This document shows, one piece after another, positions 9,517 to 18,094 of a stretch of 64,000 nucleotides of DNA. The stretch comes from Bacillota bacterium. GTDB lineage: Bacteria > Bacillota > Clostridia > Christensenellales > Aristaeellaceae. Each line of letters begins with the position of its first letter. The stretch's first letter is position 1. A program made the translations under genes and the position numbers. The stretch is taken from contig JAEZHM010000023.1 of NCBI GenBank assembly GCA_023416585.1, forward strand, positions 1 to 64,000, read 5' to 3'. The notes under the pieces were generated by a model, which was given only the letters and a program-made list of their open reading frames with translations, searched no databases and was not told where the DNA came from.

Positions 9517-11661
9517 TTACTGTGCCGGGGGGATCATGGTGAGGGAAATGCGATTCTTCTCTTTTTCCACGGACACGACCCAGACCTTGACCACATCGCC
9601 AACCTTGACGGCTTCACCGGGATGGTTCACCCTGCGGCGGCTTAATTGAGAGACGTGGACAAGCCCGTCCCGATGGACGCCGATATCCACAAAGGCCCCG
9701 AAATCAGCTACATTGCGAACTGTGCCCATCAGTTCCAAGCCGGGTTTCAAATCATCCATGGTGAGTACATCGCTTCGCAAAAGAGGCGGGGGCAGCTCGT
9801 CACGCGGGTCACGGCCGGGCTTTTCCAGTTCCTTGACGATATCCTTCAAGGTAGGCAGGCCAATGTCCAATTGTTTGGCTGCTTTTTCCGGCCCCAGCTC
9901 TTCTACTTTTTTAGTTAGGCTGCCCGGTGCGGTGCGTACGGTCAGACCCGCCAATTTTAGAAGCGCTTCCGCGGCTTCGTAAGATTCGGGGTGGACGCCT
10001 GTATTCTCCAGCGGGTTTTTGCCGCCGGGTATGCGTAAAAAGCCGGCGCACTGCTCAAATGCTTTGGGTCCCAGTTTGGGCACTTTTTTGAGCCCGGCTC
10101 TGGTGGCAAAAGGGCCGTTTTCCTCCCGGAAGGTAACGATATTCTGCGCCACGGTGCTGTTGATGCCGGCAATGTGGCTTAAGAGTGAAGGGCTGGCGGT
10201 GTTTACGTCCACGCCTACAGCGTTTACGCAATCCTCCACCACGCCGGAAAGCGCCGCGTCCAGCTCCGTCTCCTTCAAGTCATGCTGATACTGGCCAACG
10301 CCTATGGACTTGGGATCGATTTTCACCAGCTCCGCCAGGGGGTCCTGCAGGCGGCGGGCAATGGATACGGCGCTGCGCAAGGATACGTCAAACTGGGGGA
10401 ACTCCTTGGCGGCCAGGGGGGATGCGGAGTAGACGGAAGCACCTGCCTCGGAAACCACCATGTAAGACAGGTTTTCCCCTGGCATATCGTGCAGGACGTT
10501 TACGAAGAATTCTTCCGTTTCCCGGGAAGCGGTGCCGTTGCCGATGGCCGCTACCTGAACCTTATGTTTACGGACCAGCTTCTTTACCGTATCCTTGGCC
10601 TGTTCCACACGGCCATGGCTGGGCAGGGGATAGATCACCGCAGTATCCAGAACACGGCCCGTTTCATCCACCACTGCCGTCTTGCAGCCGGTGCGGATGC
10701 CGGGGTCCAGTCCTATGGCAGCCTTGCCCTTAACCGGAGGCTGCATCAAAAGCGGCTTTAAATTCTGGGCGAATACCTTTACTGCAGCCTCCTGGGCACG
10801 GCTGGTAAGATCGCCGCGAAGCTCATTTTCCAGCGAAGGGGCGATCAGGCGCCGGTAGCTGTCCTCCGCTGCCAATTGCACATATTGGGTGGTAATGCTT
10901 CCGGGCCGTACAAAGGGCTTGGCTACTTCCGCAATGGCGTCCACTTCCTCTACAGCAAGGGAAGCTTTCAAAAATCCTTCCGCTTCGCCCCGGTTCATGG
11001 CCAGAACACGGTGGGAAGGCATGAGCCGCATCAATTCCTGATGGTCGTAATACATGCGGTACACGGAATCTTCTTCACCGGCCGCTTTCACCTTTACCTG
11101 GCAGGTGCGGTTGTAAAGCTCCTTCAAATGGGTGCGTATCCCGGCATCGTTGCTAAAATCCTCAGCCAGTATGTCCATAGCGCCGGCAAGGGCAGCTTCT
11201 GTATCGGGCACGCCCTTTTCTTCGGATAGGTAGGGCGCAGCCAGATCGTCGGCGCTGCCGGATTTAACGGATTGCATCAATAGTATATTGGCCAACGGTT
11301 CCAGCCCCCGCTCCCTGGCGATGGTGGCCCTGGTGCGGCGCTTGGGGCGGTAAGGGCGATAGATATCCTCCAGCGCGCCCGTTGTTTCCGCTTCGTTAAC
11401 GGCTTTTTGCAGTTCCTCCGTCAAAACACCCTGCTTTTCCAGCGATGCGAGAATTTCATCCCGCCGTTTTTGAAGAGTGCGAAGCTGCTCCAGGCGAAGC
11501 GAGACATCCCGCAGAACCTGATCGTTCAACTCTCCGTGCTGCTCCTTGCGGTAACGGGCGATAAAGGGAACTGTATTTCCTTCGTCCAACAGGCGGATCA
11601 CCGCCTCCGCCTGCCAAGGCTGGATATGAAATTCGGTGGACAAAGCATTTGAAAACGTCAT
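9517..11661 (-). CDS. tex: Tex family RNA-binding transcription accessory protein
   Basis: A 714-residue cytoplasmic protein with the full Tex architecture: N-terminal helical HTH-like region, YqgF/RNase H-like domain (IGLDPGIRTGCKTAVVD near 314-330), tandem helix-hairpin-helix region (about 490-560, with AGINSTVAQNIVTFREENG) and a C-terminal S1 RNA-binding domain (about 638-710, GTVRNVADFGAFVDIGVHRD). Family members bind nucleic acid and affect transcription and, in some species, toxin expression. Length is close to the family norm. The ATG is at 11661; it stands alone. Confidence 0.96.
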   Translation of the reverse strand: MTFSNALSTEFHIQPWQAEAVIRLLDEGNTVPFIARYRKEQHGELNDQVLRDVSLRLEQLRTLQKRRDEILASLEKQGVLTEELQKAVNEAETTGALEDIYRPYRPKRRTRATIARERGLEPLANILLMQSVKSGSADDLAAPYLSEEKGVPDTEAALAGAMDILAEDFSNDAGIRTHLKELYNRTCQVKVKAAGEEDSVYRMYYDHQELMRLMPSHRVLAMNRGEAEGFLKASLAVEEVDAIAEVAKPFVRPGSITTQYVQLAAEDSYRRLIAPSLENELRGDLTSRAQEAAVKVFAQNLKPLLMQPPVKGKAAIGLDPGIRTGCKTAVVDETGRVLDTAVIYPLPSHGRVEQAKDTVKKLVRKHKVQVAAIGNGTASRETEEFFVNVLHDMPGENLSYMVVSEAGASVYSASPLAAKEFPQFDVSLRSAVSIARRLQDPLAELVKIDPKSIGVGQYQHDLKETELDAALSGVVEDCVNAVGVDVNTASPSLLSHIAGINSTVAQNIVTFREENGPFATRAGLKKVPKLGPKAFEQCAGFLRIPGGKNPLENTGVHPESYEAAEALLKLAGLTVRTAPGSLTKKVEELGPEKAAKQLDIGLPTLKDIVKELEKPGRDPRDELPPPLLRSDVLTMDDLKPGLELMGTVRNVADFGAFVDIGVHRDGLVHVSQLSRRRVNHPGEAVKVGDVVKVWVVSVEKEKNRISLTMIPPAQ

Positions 11662-11813
11662 TTGAATCCTTCATTCCTTTCGCTGCGCTTAAGAACAAAG
11701 AAGGGTATAACCCCTCCGCGCATAAAGCTATCCTTTATTGTAGCCCAAAATGGCAGGAACTTTCAAGCCCTGTCCCATATTGGGCTTGTACGGCCTTGCT
11801 CTTGATAGCAAGC

Positions 11814-12326
11814 TCATAATACTTGCTGCGCGTATACCTTGAATGTAAATACTCCCCCGAAGAAATTGATTTCTTTTTCGTGCAAAAAGGTAAAGCCTGC
11901 CTTCTCCAGGGACTTCCAGGAAGCAATATTGCTTTTTTTCGCCAGACCATACACCATAGGCAGGTTCAAAAATTCGTTTGACCAGTGAACAAATGGTCTT
12001 ATTGCCTCTGCAGCGTATCCGTTGCCCTGATAATTTTCTGCGATGGAATATCCTATTTCTATACCTTCCTTTATGGGGCACAATAGAATATCCCCGATCA
12101 AAATATTCGTTTCCTTTAATACGATTGCGTACACCAGCGGATATTTCTTTTCGGCGTAATTCTGCATGCACATATTGATCTGCTGAAACGCTTCGTCAAA
12201 TGTTTCAAATACCTCATCAGGCAATTCATTGCGTTTACAGGTTTCTTGACTATATTGCATAACCAATGGCGTATCGTCATGATTGAATTCCCGTATTATC
12301 AAGCGATCTGTTTCCAGTAGAATCAT
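11814..12326 (-). CDS. GNAT family N-acetyltransferase (RimJ/RimL-like)
   Basis: A 170-residue acetyl-CoA-dependent N-acetyltransferase. It shows the RimJ/RimL-type start LLETDRLIIREFNHDD and the acetyl-CoA pyrophosphate loop around residues 92-102 (YSIAENYQGNGYAAEAI). The C-terminal LEKAGFTFL segment is typical of the fold. ATG start with GGAGG about 10 bases upstream. The acceptor is unknown; it could be a ribosomal protein N-terminus, an antibiotic or a small amine. The region on this strand downstream (11728-11813) has no further gene. Confidence 0.88.
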   Translation of the reverse strand: MILLETDRLIIREFNHDDTPLVMQYSQETCKRNELPDEVFETFDEAFQQINMCMQNYAEKKYPLVYAIVLKETNILIGDILLCPIKEGIEIGYSIAENYQGNGYAAEAIRPFVHWSNEFLNLPMVYGLAKKSNIASWKSLEKAGFTFLHEKEINFFGGVFTFKVYAQQVL

Positions 12327-12553
12327 GTTGTATTATCCTCCGCGCCTTTTAGTAAATCCGGGATGAAATCTTACGGTTTTTTCAAAACATTATATCACAT
12401 TTTCCATACTGACCCAATTTCGTTTGTATGAGGATGCTCTTCCAAGAAAAGCTCCCTCTCCGAAAACCTTATATGCCAAATCCGTTGCGCCAGGCCCTTC
12501 CCTATGGTAAGATAAACCGTACAATATTCAGGCAGCCCAAAGGAGAATGGCCT

Positions 12554-14272
12554 ATGGATATGAAATCTCGCATTGCCGCATTGATTGAGACCGGTTTGAA
12601 CGCCGCCTGGCCCAACGTAGAGAACCTGCCCGGCCGGGAGGAGATCGCTGGATTTCTGGAGATACCCCCGGAAAGGGAAATGGGTGATTACGCCTTTCCC
12701 TGCTTCCGCCTGGCCAAGGCGTTGAAAGCCGCGCCGCCTATGATCGCCTCCCGGCTGCAAGCAGCCATCGACGCGCCAAATGTGGCACGCCTAAATTGCG
12801 TAGGAGGCTATTTGAATTTTTTCCTGAACAGGGAGAACTTTGCCAAGGAAACGCTGCAAGCTGTGCTGGATGCCGGGGAAAAATGGGGCGCGACCAATGA
12901 AGGTGCAGGCAAAACCATCTGCCTGGACTATTCCTCCATCAACATCGCCAAGCGTTTTCACATTGGCCATTTGAGCACCACCATGATCGGCCACAGCCTG
13001 AAGCGCATTTTTGACTTCCTGGGCTATACTACCGTGGGCATCAACCATTTGGGCGACTGGGGCACTCAGTTTGGTAAAATGCTCGCCGCCTACAAGCATT
13101 GGGGATCCATCGAGGCGGTGGAGCAGGGCGGGGTCCAGGCCCTTGTCGACTTGTATGTTCGCTTCCACGAGGAAGCTGAAAAGGACCCATCCCTGGAAGA
13201 TGAGGGCCGGGCCTGGTTCAAGGCCATTGAGGACGGGCAGGAGGAAGCCCTTCACATTTTCAACTGGTTCAAAGATTTGACGCTGCGGGATACGAAAAAG
13301 GTGTATGACCTATTGGGCGTTTCCTTTGACAGCTATGCAGGAGAAAGCTTTTACAACGACAAGATGGACAGGGTTGTGAAAGAACTCAAGGAAAAGAACC
13401 TGCTTACCATAAGCGACGGGGCATCCATTGTGGATTTGGAAGAATACAAAATGCCCCCCTGCCTGATCCTGAAAAAGGATGGCGCTACGCTGTATACCAC
13501 CCGGGATATCGCGGCGGCGCTGTACCGCCAGGATACGTATCACTTTGACAAATGCTTGTACGTGGTGGCCTATCAGCAGGATCTGCACTTCCGCCAGTGG
13601 ATCAAGGTTGTGGAATTGATGGGTTACCCCTGGGCCAAGGATTTGCAGCATGTGGCCTTTGGCATGATCTCCTATGAAGGGCAGACGCTGGCCACCAGAA
13701 AGGGCCATGTTGTTTACCTGGAAGACCTGCTGAAAAGGGCCCAGGAGAAGGCACTGGCCATCATTGAGGAAAAGAGCCCACAGCTAGCAAACAAAAATGA
13801 AGTGGCGCGGCAGGTGGGTATAGGCGCGGTGATTTATGCCGACCTGCAAAATAACCGCATCAAGGACATCGACTTTTGGTGGGACCGGGCGCTGAACTTT
13901 GACGGAGAAACGGGGCCTTACGTGCAGTACACACATGCCCGCTGCTGCTCGCTCTTGCGCAAGGCGGAAGATGTTTCGCTGCCTGAGCCTGACTATACGG
14001 CTCTTACCGACGATGAAAGCCAGGAGATTTTGCGCCAGCTATCCCGCTTCCCGGATACGGTAAAGGAAGCGGCGCTACGCTATGAGCCTTCCATCCTCAC
14101 AAGAGCGGTTACCGACCTTTGCCAGGCTTACAACAAGTTCTATTACGAACACCGCATTCTGGATGATGGCGATGGATTGGCTGCCGCAAGGGTGAAGCTG
14201 ACCGAGGCCGTCAAAAATGTGGTCAAGCAGGGGCTGTATCTGATCGGTATGGAAGCGCCGGAAAGAATGTAA
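12554..14272 (+). CDS. argS: Arginine--tRNA ligase
   Basis: Class I aminoacyl-tRNA synthetase that charges tRNA(Arg). From the ATG at 12554 (AGGAG 8 bases upstream) the protein is 572 residues, normal for ArgS; the longer ORF to 12428 has no support. The N-terminal additional domain is followed by the HIGH signature (FHIGHL, about residue 136), the KMSKS-equivalent in ATRKG near 380, and a C-terminal DALR anticodon-binding domain with the family YTHARCCSLLRKA segment near 455. All expected catalytic elements are visible. Monocistronic; a weak promoter (TTGCGC, 17 bp, TAAGAT) lies at 12485-12513. Confidence 0.96.
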   Translation: MDMKSRIAALIETGLNAAWPNVENLPGREEIAGFLEIPPEREMGDYAFPCFRLAKALKAAPPMIASRLQAAIDAPNVARLNCVGGYLNFFLNRENFAKETLQAVLDAGEKWGATNEGAGKTICLDYSSINIAKRFHIGHLSTTMIGHSLKRIFDFLGYTTVGINHLGDWGTQFGKMLAAYKHWGSIEAVEQGGVQALVDLYVRFHEEAEKDPSLEDEGRAWFKAIEDGQEEALHIFNWFKDLTLRDTKKVYDLLGVSFDSYAGESFYNDKMDRVVKELKEKNLLTISDGASIVDLEEYKMPPCLILKKDGATLYTTRDIAAALYRQDTYHFDKCLYVVAYQQDLHFRQWIKVVELMGYPWAKDLQHVAFGMISYEGQTLATRKGHVVYLEDLLKRAQEKALAIIEEKSPQLANKNEVARQVGIGAVIYADLQNNRIKDIDFWWDRALNFDGETGPYVQYTHARCCSLLRKAEDVSLPEPDYTALTDDESQEILRQLSRFPDTVKEAALRYEPSILTRAVTDLCQAYNKFYYEHRILDDGDGLAAARVKLTEAVKNVVKQGLYLIGMEAPERM

Positions 14273-14293
14273 CAGGTAGACACCATAATACAG

Positions 14294-14447
14294 GCTGTCA
14301 TGCCAGTCGCATTATGCAACCTATATACAAGGGAAATGACCTCCGAAGGTTACCAAAGGGCGACCGGAAAGCCCTTTGGTCGCGCCCGCAGGCACGAAAT
14401 CCTTACTTTGTATATGATGATGCAAAATATGCGTTTGGCATGACAGC
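14294..14447. repeat. 154-bp imperfect inverted repeat (MITE-like hairpin element)
   Basis: The ends are GCTGTCATGCCA (14294-14305) and its exact complement (14436-14447). Pairing continues inward with small mismatches through GCAT and TATATACAA-like segments. The centre carries a perfect 10-bp hairpin, ACCAAAGGGC / GCCCTTTGGT, at 14352-14380. No coding capacity. It could be a miniature transposable element, a structured leader of the downstream sigma gene, or a terminator-like structure after argS, although it lacks a T run. Confidence 0.6.
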
Positions 14448-14496
14448 TTCTTTTATGTACCAAAAACCTACCGGAGGGTATTTGCCTCTAACCTTA

Positions 14497-14510
14497 TGAC
14501 AGGCCTGTCA
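14497..14510. promoter_or_regulatory. Perfect 14-bp palindrome upstream of second ECF sigma gene
   Basis: TGACAGGCCTGTCA, a perfect inverted repeat, lies 28 bp before the sigma start codon. It shares the AGGCCT centre with the palindrome before the paralogous sigma gene at 5247. Operator function is inferred. Confidence 0.4.
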
Positions 14511-14538
14511 AGTCACATAAGTACAAGGAGATGCATGA

Positions 14539-15003
14539 ATGACCTCGGAGGAGTTTGAGCAGCGAATCGTAGCCATGCAGGACACGCTGTACCGGGTTTC
14601 CTACAGCCTCCTAAACAGAACGTGCGACCGGGAGGACGCGGTGCAGGAATGCATCCGCCGGGCGTGGGAAAAACGGGAACAGCTGCGTACGGATACGTAC
14701 ATGCAGACATGGGTGATCCGCATCCTGTTAAGGGAATGCTACCGCGCCGCAGGAAAAGGCAGGCGGGAGATCCCTGTGGATGTGCTTCCCCAAAGGGATG
14801 TATCCCCAATCCGGGACAATACCCTTCATGACGCGATATTGAACCTGCCGGAAAAGCTGCGCATCCCCATTGTGCTGCACTATATGGAAGGCTATGAGCT
14901 GAAGGAAATTGGTTCCATGCTGCGCCTGCCCGTTGGAACGGTGAAAACGCGTCTGCTGGGCGCCAGAAAAAAGCTCAAAGCTATATTAGGCGAGGAGGTG
15001 TAA
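14539..15003 (+). CDS. ECF-type RNA polymerase sigma factor (paralogue of 4783-5247)
   Basis: A 154-residue ECF sigma factor with region 2 (CDREDAVQECIRRAWEKR, then MQTWVIRILLRECY) and region 4 (IPIVLHYMEGYELKEIGSML, then GTVKTRLLGARKKLK). It shares length, DREDAVQ, WxIRIL.xECY, REIP and PIVLHYMEG elements with the other sigma factor in the window, so the two arose by duplication. ATG start with AAGGAG 8 bases upstream. Its stop is 3 bases from the next gene, its probable membrane-bound regulator. Target promoters are not evident; the palindrome upstream may be regulatory. Confidence 0.92.
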   Translation: MTSEEFEQRIVAMQDTLYRVSYSLLNRTCDREDAVQECIRRAWEKREQLRTDTYMQTWVIRILLRECYRAAGKGRREIPVDVLPQRDVSPIRDNTLHDAILNLPEKLRIPIVLHYMEGYELKEIGSMLRLPVGTVKTRLLGARKKLKAILGEEV

Positions 15004-15006
15004 AGG

Positions 15007-16125
15007 ATGAGCAACAGGGATTGGAAGGCCGCGTTCGGACCTACGCCGGAGGCATTCAAACATAAGGTGTCCTTTACCCTTCGCAAGGTGAAGGAGGAAA
15101 AACCCGTGAAGAAAATCAAAATGGCAACCGTTGTTGCCATGGCTATGATTGTTTTGCTTCTGGCCGCCGTGGCCTATGCTGCATCCACTCAGTGGGGATT
15201 GTTCAGTTTCATGGAATACCGCTATGACAAGCAAATGCCGCCGGAAGCGAAAGACGCAATACAGACAAATATACCTCAAACCGGCGGGGATGAGACGGAT
15301 GTGGTTCTCAAGGTCAGGGAGGCGCTGTATGATGGTGCGACGCTTCATGTCATCATTGAAGCGCGGCCTAAGGCTGCAGGCAAGGTTCTTTTGATGGCGT
15401 TTGACGAGATGCCGAGTGACCTTGTTTCAAACAACGGCCCCGTATACGAAGGAGACGAGCGCACCTTTAAACAGGTCGCGGCCGAAGAGGAGAAGAGTCT
15501 GATGCGCATAGGCCTTGGCCTCAAGGTGAATGATTCGCATGTGGACGGCAGCGCCGATTGTCTGGCCGAGGAAGACGGGACGCTGGTGATACGTTTGTCG
15601 GGTTCGCTTGCTGCGCAAGGCGATACGATCCCGCTGGTATGCGACTATTCCATAAACAAGTTGATAGACGGGCAAATAACCGACAAGTTAATAAAGGGAC
15701 AGTTTACTTTTGACCTGCCGGTGAACGTTCACAAAACGCAGCGGCAGTATTCCGGCCCGGTGGCGGTGGTTAAGACCGGCGTGACTGTGGACAAGATTAT
15801 TCTGACAAAGACCGACGCCGGCATCTATTCGGAGCTTACCTACTCCATTTCCCCGAACGCAACAGAAGCGGATGCAGCTTTGGCCAGGGGTGGGCTGTGG
15901 TTTGAATACCTGGATGGTCAAGGACAGCACATCGAGATGGGAGCTGATATGGTGGGTGGAGGCATAGTCGGCGTCACGCTCCCGGACGGCACCAAGAGCG
16001 ATACGCAGTTTGTGCAAGCAATATCATTGGATCTTAAGGAACTGCCGGACAGCGTTACCGTGCGCGGCTACGATTGCTGGGAAAAGACAAGGTTTGGCCA
16101 GCACACCTTTACGGCAGACAAATAA
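15007..16125 (+). CDS. Membrane-anchored DUF4179-like protein, probable anti-sigma factor
   Basis: A 372-residue single-pass membrane protein coded directly after the sigma factor. A cytoplasmic N-terminus of about 38 residues is followed by one transmembrane helix (about 39-58, MATVVAMAMIVLLLAAVAYA) and an extracellular beta-rich region. It has the same organisation as the protein at 3659-4786, with the shared motif style N-terminal W..A[FY]G..P..F. No secreted third partner gene follows here, unlike the first locus. The inferred function is signal-dependent control of the adjacent sigma factor. Strong ribosome site GGAGGTG before the ATG. Confidence 0.85.
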   Translation: MSNRDWKAAFGPTPEAFKHKVSFTLRKVKEEKPVKKIKMATVVAMAMIVLLLAAVAYAASTQWGLFSFMEYRYDKQMPPEAKDAIQTNIPQTGGDETDVVLKVREALYDGATLHVIIEARPKAAGKVLLMAFDEMPSDLVSNNGPVYEGDERTFKQVAAEEEKSLMRIGLGLKVNDSHVDGSADCLAEEDGTLVIRLSGSLAAQGDTIPLVCDYSINKLIDGQITDKLIKGQFTFDLPVNVHKTQRQYSGPVAVVKTGVTVDKIILTKTDAGIYSELTYSISPNATEADAALARGGLWFEYLDGQGQHIEMGADMVGGGIVGVTLPDGTKSDTQFVQAISLDLKELPDSVTVRGYDCWEKTRFGQHTFTADK

Positions 16126-16462
16126 CGTAATGCACGCCTTGTATGCGTTTACCGGCAGCGCCATATATGACGGCGGCTGTACAAAAGAAAAAAATCACAT
16201 ATTGACTTCAATAAAATTTTGAATCTCCGTCCGCGCATATTCCGGGTTTTGCGGGGTATGCTAGCATTGGGGCGGATGATCCGTAAGGATCGTTTCGAAC
16301 CGGCGCATGAAGGCCTTTCATTCCTTTTTTTCGATGTAGACGTGGAATTGAAAAGCGCCTGTGTAGATGTGAGAGAGAAAAGAAGCTGTGCGTGTGCCCG
16401 TTCGATTGCGGCAAGTGAACCTTTCCGATTTATAAGGTGGTTTGCTTTATCCCGCAGGCCCT

Positions 16463-16496
16463 GAAAGGATATACCGTAATGGTATATCCTTTCTTT
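16463..16496 (+). terminator. Intrinsic terminator overlapping the left attachment site
   Basis: A perfect 12-bp stem AAAGGATATACC / GGTATATCCTTT with loop GTAAT is followed by TCTTT. The right arm and tail are part of the 23-bp direct repeat that bounds the mobile island, so integration kept the hairpin intact. Confidence 0.75.
16474..16496. repeat. attL core (23-bp direct repeat, left copy)
   Basis: Identical over 23 bases to 27623-27645, beginning CCGTAATGG and ending CCTTTCTTT. The flanking bases differ on both sides, which fixes the repeat edges. It covers the loop, right arm and T tail of the terminator at 16463-16496. Confidence 0.85.
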
Positions 16497-16646
16497 GCGT
16501 TTATGGATATTTATGCCACAAAATTTTGTTGATATTGAACGATTGTATACTGAATACTCATCAATATCGCCTAAAAACATGCCATACATTACCATAATTG
16601 GGATGATGATGTAAAACTTTTAGGGGAAAAAATATCACAAAACCTA

Positions 16647-17735
16647 TCACAGACTGTTTAATTTTTGGAGTGCATTCTGCTTTATTTTTGGGGTTACATG
16701 GGTGTATATACCTAAGGTTATTCCTGGTGCGCTATGGCCTGCAACCTCCTGGGTGTAGTTGACAGGTACATCATTCTCTGCACACTCTGTGATGAACGTG
16801 TGGCGTAGAATATGGCTCGAAATACCTATACCCTGCAAATGTGTTTCTATTCTCTGCCACATCTTTTCGAACATGTACTTTGTTGGTGGCTTTGTGCCCT
16901 TGCCGAAAAGGTATTCTTCGTCATTGCCATGTTTTGCAAGATACGGTTTTAACCTGTCTTGAATGGGGATATCCCTCACGCCACATTCGCTTTTGGGGGG
17001 TAGGATGATAGACTTGTTGTTTACCTGACATTGCTGGCGTATCTGTATCTTGTCTTGGATGTGCTTCCATTGCAAGCCCAGTGTTTCACTTTTCCTTGGG
17101 CCTGCAAACATGCAGATAGCTATGTAGAGTGCATCGGTTTCATCCATGTCAGGCATTGCCTCAATAATTTTTAGTCGTTCTTCTTCTGTCAAAGCCTCTC
17201 GTCTCGGAAGAACCCTGCCGGGATTGCGGATACTTCGATGCTTCACAGGATTTACGGTTATTAAGCCTTCCTCCACCGCTGATGCAAAAATAGCCTTAAG
17301 CCTGGCTAAGTGCGTACTCAAAGACCCTTTTGACATTTCACGCTTCATGTTGAGATACTGCTGCACCGTATGATGCGTAATCTCTTTAAGTGGCATGCCG
17401 CCAAAGTAAGGGTATAGGTGTGCATTGAGGATAGTTTCATAAGCTTTGTAGGTATTCTGTCGATAAGAATCACGTTGAAGTGAAAGCCACTCTTCTGTGT
17501 ACTGTAGAAACGTCGGGGTATCTTGTATGCTTGGTGCCTCTGTCTTTACATGGACAGCCGGTTCCTCAAGCTTGACGAGTTTATATCCAAGCCGTTCCAA
17601 CATATTATGTTCCGCATATGTGAAAACTACGTTGTCATAGAACGTCGTCTTACCCTTACCTGTCACCCATACGGGTATAGGTTTACCATCTGGCGTATAG
17701 CCGATAATCAACCTATCTTTATACTGTTTCGCCAT
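16647..17735 (-). CDS. Tyrosine-type site-specific integrase
   Basis: Catalyses integration and excision of the island. From the ATG at 17735 (AAGGAG 12 bases upstream) the protein has an N-terminal arm-binding-like domain, a SAM-like core-binding domain (about residues 75-165) and a C-terminal catalytic domain. Catalytic residues visible: Arg in GPRKSETLGL (about 212), His-x-x-Arg in HILRHTF (about 309), His in VAGHSAPG and the nucleophile Tyr in GIYTHV (about 344). An in-frame ATG at 17888 would add 51 residues and also has a ribosome site, so the start is uncertain. It reads toward attL, 150 bp away, as is usual for integrases. Confidence 0.95.
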   Translation of the reverse strand: MAKQYKDRLIIGYTPDGKPIPVWVTGKGKTTFYDNVVFTYAEHNMLERLGYKLVKLEEPAVHVKTEAPSIQDTPTFLQYTEEWLSLQRDSYRQNTYKAYETILNAHLYPYFGGMPLKEITHHTVQQYLNMKREMSKGSLSTHLARLKAIFASAVEEGLITVNPVKHRSIRNPGRVLPRREALTEEERLKIIEAMPDMDETDALYIAICMFAGPRKSETLGLQWKHIQDKIQIRQQCQVNNKSIILPPKSECGVRDIPIQDRLKPYLAKHGNDEEYLFGKGTKPPTKYMFEKMWQRIETHLQGIGISSHILRHTFITECAENDVPVNYTQEVAGHSAPGITLGIYTHVTPKIKQNALQKLNSL

Positions 17736-17888
17736 CTCACCTTCTCCTTCCGCTGTAGAAGGCAAGAATGGCGTGTCTGTGCTTGTGAATATGGTGTTTT
17801 CAAGGTTCATCGATTCTAAAAGCATACCCAGTTTAACCAGTGCTTTTTCTGCGCCATTTTGAGCCGCATATTTAAGCAACAAAATCAT

Positions 17889-18094
17889 ATCATCCTACGT
17901 CATGTTGTCAAGTCCTCCCTGCATTCAGTTCCCAATACATATAAGACTCGAAAACCCCCAAAAAGCCCCGCCTTCGGCATTAAATATTTTTTAACAATAT
18001 ATTGATGAACGATAGGCATTGATCTACGCAGAAATGAAAAAGTGTTCAAACGTAAAAGGGTGGACGCTGTTTGCCTCCACCCAAGCTAAATGCA
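17889..18094. other. Gap between integrase and resolvase genes
   Basis: No gene is seen. AT-rich, holding the resolvase terminator at 18054-18082 and the upstream region of the integrase gene. If the integrase starts at 17735 the gap extends to 17736. Confidence 0.5.
18054..18082 (-). terminator. Terminator of the resolvase gene
   Basis: On the minus strand GGGTGGA and TCCACCC form a 7-bp stem with an 11-base loop, followed by TTTT. It starts 12 bases past the resolvase stop. Confidence 0.7.

Larger units (their letters stand above)
16220..16496 (+). ncRNA. Candidate structured non-coding RNA ending in an intrinsic terminator
   Basis: No convincing ORF occupies this stretch, but it is full of plus-strand stems. 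There is a 10-bp hairpin at about 16234-16260 that pairs with G-U wobbles only on this strand (GCATATTCCG / CGGGGTATGC). A GATCC-GTAA-GGATC hairpin with a GNRA tetraloop lies at about 16278-16291, and further small stems follow near 16306-16320 and 16394-16412. It ends in a 12-bp terminator with T-rich tail. It does not show tmRNA, RNase P, SRP or obvious 6S signatures. The RNA type is not identified; no clear promoter was found. Confidence 0.4.

Noticed and set aside
16285..16305. tRNA-like GTTTCGAACC word
   Set aside because: No acceptor stem, D-arm or anticodon arm could be placed around it, so the island did not integrate into a tRNA gene.
16149..16595. 148-residue minus-strand open frame across attL
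   Set aside because: It crosses the island junction and the candidate RNA and has no domain or convincing ribosome site.
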